Shown here: positions 1-6,143 of the stretch, one piece after another
How the letters are laid out: every line of letters begins with the position of its first letter
Position numbering within the stretch: the stretch's first letter is position 1
Assembly (NCBI GenBank): GCA_900548765.1
Contig: URLU01000074.1
Coordinates: forward strand, 1-9,812
From: an uncultured Lachnobacterium sp.
GTDB taxonomy: Bacteria; Bacillota; Clostridia; Lachnospirales; Lachnospiraceae
Direction: 5' to 3'
Length of the DNA: 9,812 bases
The notes under the pieces: generated by a model
The model's input: only the letters and a program-made list of their open reading frames with translations
Databases searched by the model: none
Told to the model about the DNA's origin: nothing
Position numbers and translations under genes: made by a program

Positions 1-518
1 CATATCAGGTCTGCGTTTTTCCTCACTATATTGAGGAATTTATCCTTGCCAGTCACCTTATAATATGCCACTGCCGCCTCTATCATGTGACCTGATGTAT
101 ATAGCTCATGGCCTTCCTTTAGATTGCAGAACTGCTGTCCCGGATAAAGGATGGAAAAATGTGTGTTTAAGTATCCGTTCTCCTCCTGCGCCTTTCCGAT
201 TAAATCAATTGCTTCATCCGCACGCTTCTCAAGGTCTGGATTCGGCTCATAGGACAGGGAATATGCCACTGCCTCAAGCCATTTGGCAAGGTCTGTGTCC
301 TGAAATACCCAGCCTTGGAACTCGCCGTTTTTGAGTTCTGCTGCAATTTCAAAGTTGGATATGCAATGGCTGGGCTCGGCGTCCTCCACGTCGTCGTTCA
401 GGGCTTTCCACTGATAGGGGATAATTTCTTTGGTGACCAGGGTGGTGTATTTGCCCCAGAAGGGGTCGTGGACTTTGATTGTCTTTAAATCTATGGGTTT
501 AAGCTTTTTGGACAGCAT
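1..518 (-). CDS. GH127 beta-L-arabinofuranosidase-like protein, N-terminal part (runs off left edge)
   Basis: The reading frame stays open from an ATG at 518 to the window edge (172 codons plus 2 bases). I read it directly from the reverse strand. The ATG has an ideal AGGAGG (525-530) six bases upstream. The protein starts MLSKKLKPIDL and then shows features typical of glycoside hydrolase family 127: VHDPFWGKY (residues 16-24), HCIANFEIAA (51-60), FQDTDLAKWLEA (72-83), GYLNTHFS (115-122) and GHELYTSGHMIEAAVAYY (136-153), all in the (alpha/alpha)6 barrel. Characterised members such as HypBA1 remove terminal beta-L-arabinofuranosyl residues. The catalytic Glu and the zinc-bound Cys cluster of that family lie later in the chain, so catalysis cannot be checked here. 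No signal peptide is visible, so it is probably cytoplasmic. The stretch around 370-400 uses unusually G+C-rich codons compared with its neighbours. The family call is firm; the exact substrate is inferred. Confidence 0.9.
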   Translation of the reverse strand, partial: MLSKKLKPIDLKTIKVHDPFWGKYTTLVTKEIIPYQWKALNDDVEDAEPSHCISNFEIAAELKNGEFQGWVFQDTDLAKWLEAVAYSLSYEPNPDLEKRADEAIDLIGKAQEENGYLNTHFSILYPGQQFCNLKEGHELYTSGHMIEAAVAYYKVTGKDKFLNIVRKNADLI

Positions 519-548
519 AAATTTCCTCCTCATTTTTTTGGTTATGAA

Positions 549-801
549 AAGAGGATTGGCTGCGGTGGAAATACAGTGGGCTAATTTGTTCCGGGTTCTG
601 GATATAAGATTTTCTAAATGTTCTGATATCGATAATGTCTATCGACGCAAGCACTCGACATTCGCCATCCATGGCTCAGGTCTCGCTCTCGGCAACGTCC
701 TGTTGCCGAGTTGCTGTGTGTCATGCAGAACATTAAGAAAATCTAATATCCTCCACAGTCACAAATTTGCCCACTGTATTTCCACCGCAGCCAATCCTCT
801 T
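549..801. repeat. Long near-palindrome (MITE-like or structured-RNA element), copy E1
   Basis: The outer arms 549-581 and 769-801 are a perfect 33 bp inverted repeat (outer end AAGAGGATTGGCTGC). After a poorly paired stretch, the inner arms pair again at 24 of 26 positions (about 600-625 with 726-751). The centre (626-725) carries two further hairpins: AATGTC/GACATT (634-639 and 657-662) and CTCGGCAAC/GTTGCCGAG (688-696 and 702-710, loop GTCCT). As RNA, either strand would fold into a long stem topped by two small stems. It encodes no plausible protein. I see no target-site duplication at its ends. Part of it recurs at 5985-6057, which points to a dispersed family. Confidence 0.85.
688..710. 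repeat. Inner 9 bp perfect hairpin of palindrome E1
   Basis: CTCGGCAAC and GTTGCCGAG pair perfectly around the loop GTCCT. On the minus strand the loop-containing half reads CTCGGCAACAGGACGTT, and that 17-mer recurs exactly on the plus strand at 6041-6057. There is no T tract after it on either strand, so it is not an intrinsic terminator. Confidence 0.8.
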
Positions 802-941
802 AATCTACGTTTTAAAATTTTAATAATATATACTTCCCACTTCATAACCTTCGATAATCGTATGATATACAGTTGTTTTGCAGAATAAAATACACTGTAT
901 ATATCAAGAGATTAACAAAAACTCCATGTGGGAAATTCTCC

Positions 942-2447
942 CTATTTTATTCTTAATTCCACTACACTGCATTTAGGAAGCTTAACAGTCACTGTGTTTC
1001 CGTTTGCTTTGTATGCTGTAAACTCCACTTCTTTCACAGTCTCTGGTGCATCAAATGTGTTATGAGCGTGCATATCGTCACTTGTGACAACATTTGCTTC
1101 TACAATTGTATAATCACTCTTTTCTGTTAGCTGTATATCCAGCTCTTTGTCATCTGTTGCTGACAGATTATTGAGTGTGATGGTAATTATGCCGTCTTTT
1201 TTAGATACTGATTCTGTTATTTCCGGTACGCTCCACTCCTCTGTTCCTACTGATTGAACATCGTTCAGAGTGCTGTCTAAGAGCCTGGCTCCCTGATGAT
1301 GGCGATACATATGGAATACATGGTAGGTTGGTGTCTTTATCATCTTCTCGCCCTCTGTGAGGATTACCGACTGGAGCACGTTTACCATCTGGGCAAGACA
1401 TGCCATCCTTACTCTGTCACAGTGCTTATTGAAGATATTTAAGGTTATTCCTGCTACAAGAGCGTCACGGACTGTGTTCTGCTGATACAAAAATCCCGGA
1501 TTTGTTCCCGGCTCACAGGTGAACCAGGTTCCCCATTCATCTACTGACAAGCCTATCTTTTTCTCTGGGTCATACTGGTCGATTATTGCGCCGTGTCTTT
1601 CTATCAATTCGTCCATCACAAGGGCTTTGCCCAGAGTCTTATACCATACTGCATCATCAAAGTCTGTTGCACTTCCCTTTATCTCCCAGCCTTCCGGATG
1701 TACATAATAATGCAGTGAAATATAGTCCATAAATCCATGGAACTGCTCCGGTACATGATCAAAACAGGTCTTCATCACGCCTTCTGTCCAGTGGTAATCG
1801 TCTACGTTTGCACCACAGCATACCTTTGCAATTGCTTTCTCCGGGTCATAATTTCTCACATAGGTCTGATAACGGCGGTACATATTGGCATAAAATTCTG
1901 GTGTCATGTTGCCTCCGCAGCCCCAGTTTTCGTTTCCCACTCCGAAATAATCAACTTTCCAAGGCTCCTCATGTCCATTTTCCTTACGCAGGTCTGCCAT
2001 AGGTGATACACCCTTAAAGGTCATATATTCAACCCACTCTGACATCTCCTGCACTGTGCCGCTTCCCAGATTGCCATTGATATAGGTCTTACATCCAAGC
2101 TGTCTGCAAAGCTCCATAAACTCATGGGTTCCGAAGCTGTTGTCCTCCACAACTCCGCCCCAGTGTGTGTTTATCATCTTTTTACGCTTTGACTTGTCAC
2201 CGATTCCATCCTTCCAGTGATATTCATCTGCGAAGCAGCCCCCCGGCCATCTGAGCATCGGAATGTCAATCTCCTTTAAGGCTTCTACTACGTCTGTCCT
2301 CATTCCGTTTACATTTGGAATGCCTGAGTTTTCTCCTACATAGAGTCCCTCGTATATGCATCTGCCCAGATGTTCTGAGAAATGTCCATATATCTCAGGA
2401 GCTATTGTGTCTAATTCTTTCCCATCGTTGATTACTAATTTTGCCAT
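942..2447 (-). CDS. GH51 intracellular alpha-L-arabinofuranosidase
   Basis: This 501-residue protein has the full usual length of bacterial GH51 enzymes, which hydrolyse terminal alpha-L-arabinofuranosyl groups from arabino-oligosaccharides. Family features appear in order: YGHFSEHLGRCIYEGLYVG (20-38), MLRWPGGCFADEYHW (64-78), GNENWGCGG with the probable acid/base Glu173, and SVDEWGTW with the probable nucleophile Glu304. Residues from about 385 onward form the C-terminal beta domain. There is no signal peptide, so it acts in the cytoplasm on imported oligosaccharides. It likely has its own promoter (2479-2509), with a GGGGAAGG-like ribosome site upstream of the ATG. It follows the DUF6171-like gene with a 163 bp gap. 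The symbols abfA or arafA are used for such genes, but I assign none because naming varies. Confidence 0.97.
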   Translation of the reverse strand: MAKLVINDGKELDTIAPEIYGHFSEHLGRCIYEGLYVGENSGIPNVNGMRTDVVEALKEIDIPMLRWPGGCFADEYHWKDGIGDKSKRKKMINTHWGGVVEDNSFGTHEFMELCRQLGCKTYINGNLGSGTVQEMSEWVEYMTFKGVSPMADLRKENGHEEPWKVDYFGVGNENWGCGGNMTPEFYANMYRRYQTYVRNYDPEKAIAKVCCGANVDDYHWTEGVMKTCFDHVPEQFHGFMDYISLHYYVHPEGWEIKGSATDFDDAVWYKTLGKALVMDELIERHGAIIDQYDPEKKIGLSVDEWGTWFTCEPGTNPGFLYQQNTVRDALVAGITLNIFNKHCDRVRMACLAQMVNVLQSVILTEGEKMIKTPTYHVFHMYRHHQGARLLDSTLNDVQSVGTEEWSVPEITESVSKKDGIITITLNNLSATDDKELDIQLTEKSDYTIVEANVVTSDDMHAHNTFDAPETVKEVEFTAYKANGNTVTVKLPKCSVVELRIK

Positions 2448-2478
2448 ATTTTCTACCTTCCCCGCTTATGCGTCATAT

Positions 2479-2509
2479 ATTATATGCTTTTGCCTTTCAC
2501 TTATTTCAA
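2479..2509 (-). promoter_or_regulatory. Candidate promoter for the GH51 gene
   Basis: On the minus strand TTGAAA (2504-2509) is followed by a perfect TATAAT (2479-2484). The spacer is 19 bp, longer than the ideal 17, so strength is uncertain and an activator may be needed. The motif CCTGCCGGCTGTGGC (plus strand, 2520-2534) sits about 10 bp upstream of the -35 box. A related motif has the same placement at the endo-arabinanase promoter. Confidence 0.45.
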
Positions 2510-2519
2510 ATCATCCCAG

Positions 2520-2534
2520 CCTGCCGGCTGTGGC
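2520..2534. promoter_or_regulatory. Possible operator upstream of GH51
   Basis: The plus strand reads CCTGCCGGCTGTGGC. On the minus strand it contains GCCGGCAGG, resembling GTGGCAGGTT at 3894-3907 and 5687-5700. The match is partial (shared GGCAGG plus following Y-T), so this is a tentative third member of the motif set rather than a demonstrated site. Confidence 0.3.
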
Positions 2535-2610
2535 TTTTCCAGATACATGGCAGCGCAGACCTGACACCATGTTGGTAAGCTGTGTGCCAATATCTACATT
2601 TTTATCCATA

Positions 2611-2853
2611 CTACCAATTGTGATATGGACATCTGCTGACTGGGCTTAACGCCCTAAGCTCCACATAACATCCGCAGGCTGCACAGGTTCCTGCATTAAG
2701 TCTCTCGCACTCCTTGCATACAGACAGCCTGCGCTCGTATTCTTCCTCACACACCCTGTCCTCTGACTTAATCGCAGCCTTATATTTTTCTATCATCAAG
2801 GCATCCGCCTCTGCCATCTCACGCATGAGACATTTTTTACAGACCCTATTCAT
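2611..2853 (-). CDS. Small Cys-rich DUF6171-like protein of unknown function
   Basis: This 80-residue protein carries paired cysteines: CKKC (5-8), CKEC (46-49), CAACGC (57-62) and a final CP (75-76). It ends in a tryptophan, which I recall as usual for the DUF6171 family of Firmicutes. The pattern suggests a zinc-ribbon-like metal-binding fold; no function is established. The middle (10-45) is charged and probably helical. I chose the ATG at 2853, which gives the short lead MNRVCKKC. A GTG at 2880 would add nine residues and deepen the overlap with the upstream gene; neither start has a strong Shine-Dalgarno site. The gene overlaps the last 8 bp of the exo-GH43 gene, so the two are probably translationally coupled. 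A role in arabinan use is not evident from the sequence. Confidence 0.75.
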   Translation of the reverse strand: MNRVCKKCLMREMAEADALMIEKYKAAIKSEDRVCEEEYERRLSVCKECERLNAGTCAACGCYVELRALSPVSRCPYHNW

Positions 2854-3796
2854 AGTCAAATACTGGTCTGCCGTCCTCACTCCACTTAACCTTCATAAGC
2901 ATTGCGTGACGGTTTGGATTGTAAAGAGGATTGCCCACAATCTCTGCCTCTGTTCTGGCATGATACACAATGATATCATTGCCCTCTTCATCCTTGGTAA
3001 AGGAATTGTGCCCTGGTCCATATATGCCTTTTTCCTCATTTGTGGCAAGGACTGGATATCTCTCCTTTGTCCATGACCTTGGGTCAAGCAAATCTGCATC
3101 CTCATCCGCTGTGAGCATGCCCACGCAGTACTGAATGCCGGTCTCGCTGGCTGAATAGGTCATAAATATTTTACCATTATGCTTTATGATTCCCGGGCCT
3201 TCATTTACCCAGAAGCCGTGTCTCTCCCAGTCATAATCCGGTGTTGTGAGGAGCACCTGAATAGTCTTTAAGGTGTATCCGTTTTCCATCTCGGCTATAT
3301 AGAGGTTTGAAATCTGCTTGCCTACTCCTACCTTTTCAGCCCAGATGTAATACCACCTGCCCTTGTTTTCAAAAACTGTGGCATCCAGGGAAAATGCTTC
3401 GAAAGAGAACTCATCCCCCTCAGCCCTCACCATTTTGCCTTTTTCAATCCACTCGTCCTGCATAGGGTCATCACCCTGACACTCAAGGACATAGGGTCTG
3501 ATTTCCCACTCGTCATCTATCTCGCCACCTGCGAAATAGATATACCATTTTCCAAAAAGATAATGTATTTCCGGTGCCCAGATGTGTTTGCTCATAGGTC
3601 CCGACTCATGCTTGCGCCACAATACCTTTTCCTCTGCCTCCGCAAGTCCTGCCAGTGTCTTTGAGCTTCTGAGCACAACTGTGTCATAGGCTGGCACAGA
3701 GGCTGTAAAGTAATAGGTTCCGTCTGTGTGCTTGTATACATATGGATCTGCCCGCTGCAAAATCCATGGTTCGTTATATTTCACTGTCTTATCCAT
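2846..3796 (-). CDS. GH43 intracellular exo-alpha-1,5-L-arabinofuranosidase-like enzyme
   Basis: This 316-residue protein is a single-domain five-bladed beta-propeller GH43 without a signal peptide. The expected residues are visible: general base Asp17 in RADPYVYKHTDG, WAPEIH (73-78), the pKa-modulating Asp138 in SLDAT, catalytic acid Glu199 in VNEGPGI, and the propeller His263 in YGPGHNSF. The start YNEPWILQRADPYVYKHTDGTYYFTAS-like layout resembles the exo-acting arabinofuranosidases I associate with subfamily GH43_26 (SaAraf43A type), but I cannot confirm the subfamily. It would trim alpha-1,5-linked arabino-oligosaccharides in the cytoplasm. The ATG has AGGAGA (3803-3808) six bases upstream. 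It overlaps the downstream Cys-rich gene by 8 bp. An upstream gap of 162 bp carries motifs shared with the endo-arabinanase promoter. Confidence 0.9.
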   Translation of the reverse strand: MDKTVKYNEPWILQRADPYVYKHTDGTYYFTASVPAYDTVVLRSSKTLAGLAEAEEKVLWRKHESGPMSKHIWAPEIHYLFGKWYIYFAGGEIDDEWEIRPYVLECQGDDPMQDEWIEKGKMVRAEGDEFSFEAFSLDATVFENKGRWYYIWAEKVGVGKQISNLYIAEMENGYTLKTIQVLLTTPDYDWERHGFWVNEGPGIIKHNGKIFMTYSASETGIQYCVGMLTADEDADLLDPRSWTKERYPVLATNEEKGIYGPGHNSFTKDEEGNDIIVYHARTEAEIVGNPLYNPNRHAMLMKVKWSEDGRPVFDYE

Positions 3797-3893
3797 TCTT
3801 AATCTCCTATGCTTTGATTCTATTTTTTATGTTTACATCACTTTGTTAATCCTGCTCTTAAGTATCATGTAAGCTTAAATATTAACCGCCGAA

Positions 3894-3946
3894 CCTGCCA
3901 CCGGCAGTTTCTCTGAATGTACGGCAGTTTTTACTGCATACTTTGG
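3894..3946. promoter_or_regulatory. Motif pair upstream of exo-GH43 (palindrome plus 12-mer)
   Basis: CCTGCCACCGGCAG (3894-3907) is an inverted repeat, and TGCATACTTTGG (3935-3946) is identical to the 12-mer repeated three times at 5708-5807. Between them CGGCAGTTT occurs twice, at 3902-3910 and 3922-3930, exactly 20 bp apart. This suggests an internal duplication that moved the two motifs two helical turns further apart than in the 44 bp unit. Only weak -10/-35 candidates lie below it (for example TTAATA at 3880-3885 on the minus strand), so a promoter needing an activator is possible. Confidence 0.45.
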
Positions 3947-3958
3947 TATTGAAAGTCT

Positions 3959-5521
3959 CTAGTATTTAACACCCCAGATGCTCTCATTGCTGCCAACTGC
4001 TGTAAAAGTCATAACATCTGTACCAGCCTCATCCTGCATCTGGCAGAATACCCCGCTGTACTCCTTATCATCATATGTTATGTGTACATAGCAGCTATTG
4101 TCAGTCACCTTCCAGCTTCCCTCTATATTCTCACCAACAATGCTTCCGTCTTCATTTAGGTATAGAATAAATGGCTCAGCCACCTCGCTGTCGATTCCTG
4201 TCCCCTGATTTACCACATAGTATCTGCCCACGAGGCTTTCCTCTTCATATCCTGTATCAGATATGGTCTCGCCATTTGTGGCATATGGCAGCATACAAGG
4301 CCAGCCCTCTTCATTTATAAAGTACTGCTTGACTCTAGGCGTATGGGTCTCCGACTGCATATCAAATCTGGTGTGATAGCAGATGTATCTCTTGCCATCA
4401 TCATCAATCATGGCAGAACAGTGACCGGTTGCCTTATAGCCCATCTCAAGGCTTGGCAGATAATAGTTGCCAGACAGCTTTAATCCGTAAAAGGCATTGG
4501 CATCCCCAATATCAGGGCGGGCACCATTCATGTCCACGTAATCGCCATCTACAGTCTCAGACCTGAATACTCTTATCTGGTAGCCTCCATCTCTGGTAAG
4601 CTCGCCATAAGCCACATATAGGTAATAATATCCGGCATCCTCGTCATACAGGATGTAAGGAGCCTCGATAGATGTGTGCCCTCCACCTAACAGCCTCTTA
4701 CCAAAGTATGGATCCACGTTATTATCCGGGTCAGCCTCCGGATGAATGACTTCACCTGTGCTCTCGTCAATCTCTAAGAGGAAAATACCACCAGACCAGG
4801 AACCATACACCATCCACATTTTTCCATCTGCATCATAAAATACAGTTGGGTCAATGGCATTTGGATATTCCTTATAGTTATACTCATATCCAGCCTTCTG
4901 GGTGTACTCGTCAATAGCAGTCTCCTCATCCACATAGTCCAGCACATTTGTAGCTTCTATTGTGTCAACCGTAAAGCCAGAATAAATCAGTGTGCCCTTC
5001 CATTCATATGGTCCATCCACATTCTCTGAAGTGGCATATACAATATCAGAAGTATTCCAATTTGAAGAAGTGCAGTAGTACATGTAATAAAGTCCCTGCG
5101 CCTCATTGTAAATCACATCCGGAGCCCACACATGAGGCTCACCATCATCTGTAGGATTAAGGCTCGCCTTATTACCAGCGTAATCAAACTCACCGGAATC
5201 ATAATTTTTTAAATCCGTAAAAACCTTGTTTTTACCAGAATAACCATTACCAATCAAAGTCCAGTTGGTTAAGTCCGTGCTGCTTGCCGCCGCCATGTGG
5301 GAACCGAAAATATAATATGTACCATCCTCCTTGATAATGGATGGGTCATGGACAGCCACATCCTTAATCGTCTCCGCAGTAGCTATGCCATCATAGTCAA
5401 CTGTAAAATCATATTCTGGAGCCTTCTCAAAGACTCCACCTGCAACAGCACCAAAAGTGCCCCCAGCCACAGCAAGAGCTGCGACGCCAACTGCAATACC
5501 TATTTTTGCTCCTTTTTTCAT
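3959..5521 (-). CDS. Exported GH43 endo-alpha-1,5-L-arabinanase-like protein
   Basis: This 520-residue protein begins with a Lys-rich n-region and a hydrophobic stretch (about 7-30). AVA at 25-27 could be a signal peptidase I site; there is no lipobox Cys, LPXTG or S-layer motif. The GH43 propeller follows: base Asp59 in VHDPSII, VWAPDV (131-136), Asp224 in NAIDPTVFYD, acid Glu286 in TSIEAPYILYD, and the metal-site His367 in GHCSAM. Residues from about 425 to 520 form a small beta-rich C-terminal domain of the kind found in large endo-arabinanases such as Bacillus Abn2. It would cut arabinan backbones outside the cell into importable oligosaccharides. A strong promoter lies at 5649-5677, leaving a leader of roughly 120 nt. 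Family and export are well supported; endo action is inferred from domain layout. Confidence 0.9.
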   Translation of the reverse strand: MKKGAKIGIAVGVAALAVAGGTFGAVAGGVFEKAPEYDFTVDYDGIATAETIKDVAVHDPSIIKEDGTYYIFGSHMAAASSTDLTNWTLIGNGYSGKNKVFTDLKNYDSGEFDYAGNKASLNPTDDGEPHVWAPDVIYNEAQGLYYMYYCTSSNWNTSDIVYATSENVDGPYEWKGTLIYSGFTVDTIEATNVLDYVDEETAIDEYTQKAGYEYNYKEYPNAIDPTVFYDADGKMWMVYGSWSGGIFLLEIDESTGEVIHPEADPDNNVDPYFGKRLLGGGHTSIEAPYILYDEDAGYYYLYVAYGELTRDGGYQIRVFRSETVDGDYVDMNGARPDIGDANAFYGLKLSGNYYLPSLEMGYKATGHCSAMIDDDGKRYICYHTRFDMQSETHTPRVKQYFINEEGWPCMLPYATNGETISDTGYEEESLVGRYYVVNQGTGIDSEVAEPFILYLNEDGSIVGENIEGSWKVTDNSCYVHITYDDKEYSGVFCQMQDEAGTDVMTFTAVGSNESIWGVKY

Positions 5522-5648
5522 ATTAACCCCATTCCTGTTTACTTGTGTCTATCTTGGTTGTGTATCAAATATGAGCATCAATTGCGTCTCTTACATGATA
5601 CAAATATGTAGATATCCTTGCACATTATTGTTTAGATATTTCTATATT

Positions 5649-5677
5649 ATTTTACTAAATTGTAAATAATAAGTCAA
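5649..5677 (-). promoter_or_regulatory. Promoter of the endo-arabinanase-like gene
   Basis: The minus strand has TTGACT (5672-5677), a 17 bp A+T-rich spacer and TAAAAT (5649-5654), close to the sigma-70/sigma-A consensus. Transcription should begin near 5642. The -35 box directly abuts the tandem repeat array, so a protein bound to the nearest repeat could touch RNA polymerase or block it. Confidence 0.75.
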
Positions 5678-5808
5678 TACAGAAAACCTGCCACTGGCAG
5701 CTTTTCTTGCATACTTTGGCATACAGAAACCTCGCTACTGACAGCTTTTCTTGCATACTTTGGCATACAGAAACCTCGCTACTGACAGCTTTTCTTGCAT
5801 ACTTTGGT
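5677..5808. repeat. Three tandem 44 bp repeats upstream of the endo-arabinanase promoter
   Basis: Copies span 5677-5720, 5721-5764 and 5765-5808. The second and third differ at only their last base. The first copy, closest to the promoter, differs at a handful of positions and has the cleaner inverted repeat CCTGCCACTGGCAG (5687-5700). Each copy ends in TGCATACTTTGG followed by C or T, at 5708-5719, 5752-5763 and 5796-5807. A 44 bp period is close to four helical turns, which would put all copies on the same DNA face. This fits an array of regulator sites. Confidence 0.85.
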
Positions 5809-5984
5809 ATGTAAAAACTCATATATTTAATTATTTATGTACCTAAAATCTTTATAATTAACATTCCCATAATCACCAACTAACAAATTAGTTCCACCCG
5901 ACAATCTCCTAAAACTTTTATTCTCATTTTATGTTCGGCTATGTGAAGCATTTCGGGTGTCATGCCGCGTATGGGTGTGTCATG

Positions 5985-6057
5985 ATTTTTACTTGTGCAG
6001 GGCATTAGAGTTTCTTAATGTCCTGTATACTCCCCAGCAGCTCGGCAACAGGACGTT
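5985..6057 (-). repeat. Diverged partial copy (E2) of the palindromic element
   Basis: Read on the minus strand from 6057 downward, this segment aligns with the plus strand of E1 from about 694 onward. It shares 17 identical bases (AACGTCCTGTTGCCGAG), then TGCTG, a diverged dozen bases, then a 30-base stretch with about 25 matches containing ACATTAAGAAA. The left half and outer arms of E1 are missing. Within it, CAGGGCATTA (5998-6007) and TAATGTCCTG (6016-6025) form a stem with one wobble pair, a feature not conserved in E1. Confidence 0.65.
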
Positions 6058-6091
6058 CAAAACCTCCACATCCCCTAACAACAAAATGAGC

Positions 6092-6130
6092 ATAAAAAAT
6101 GAGACCACAAACAAGCCTTGTGGTCTCCAA
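6092..6130 (-). terminator. Intrinsic terminator of the permease-GH43-regulator operon
   Basis: On the minus strand GAGACCACAA (from 6127 down), a 7-base loop and TTGTGGTCTC form a perfect 10 bp stem, directly followed by ATTTTTTATG. It starts about 17 bases after the regulator stop codon, the classic position for a Rho-independent terminator. It separates the operon from the endo-arabinanase unit. Confidence 0.9.
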
Positions 6131-6143
6131 AATATTCAACATT

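Larger units (their letters stand above)
519..941. other. 423 bp intergenic region between GH51 and GH127
   Basis: No credible gene lies here. The region contains the GH127 ribosome binding site (525-530) and the large palindrome at 549-801, followed by an A+T-rich stretch at 802-941. Within the latter there is an inverted repeat of TGATATACAG (863-872) and CTGTATATATCA (895-906), which could be an operator or a weak hairpin. I see no convincing -35/-10 pair for GH127. The gene may be read through from GH51 or use a promoter inside or just beside the palindrome. A plus-strand open frame covering 430-888 is a by-product of the palindrome and the GH127 antisense strand. Confidence 0.7.
5522..6143. 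other. 622 bp intergenic region with promoter, tandem array, repeat fragment and terminator
   Basis: From right to left (the direction of transcription) it holds the operon terminator (6092-6130), the E2 repeat fragment (about 5985-6057), an A+T-rich stretch at 5809-5960 in which I see nothing definite, the 44 bp tandem repeats (5677-5808), the endo-arabinanase promoter and its leader. A plus-strand open frame at 5957-6151 crosses both the repeat fragment and the terminator, has no ribosome site and looks fortuitous. Confidence 0.75.

Noticed and set aside
688..710. The 9 bp hairpin as an intrinsic terminator
   Set aside because: No T tract follows on either strand, and it is part of the larger palindrome.
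430..888. Plus-strand open frame of about 150 codons
   Set aside because: It lies antisense to the start of GH127 and across the palindrome E1. It has no ribosome site and no recognisable protein features.
863..906. Inverted repeat TGATATACAG / CTGTATATATCA
   Set aside because: Short, A+T-rich and with an indel in one arm, so it can easily arise by chance. Noted only as a possible operator.
930..942. Possible terminator after GH51 (GGGA/TCCC stem followed by T-rich sequence)
   Set aside because: The stem is only about four base pairs, overlaps the stop codon region and is separated from the T run by several bases. Too weak to call.
2854..2880. GTG at 2880 as the start of the Cys-rich gene
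   Set aside because: It would add nine residues not typical of the family and enlarge the overlap with GH43. It lacks a well-spaced ribosome site. Not fully excluded.
5677..5808. Tandem 44 bp repeats as a CRISPR array
   Set aside because: The units are contiguous with no variable spacers, only three copies exist, and no cas gene is present.
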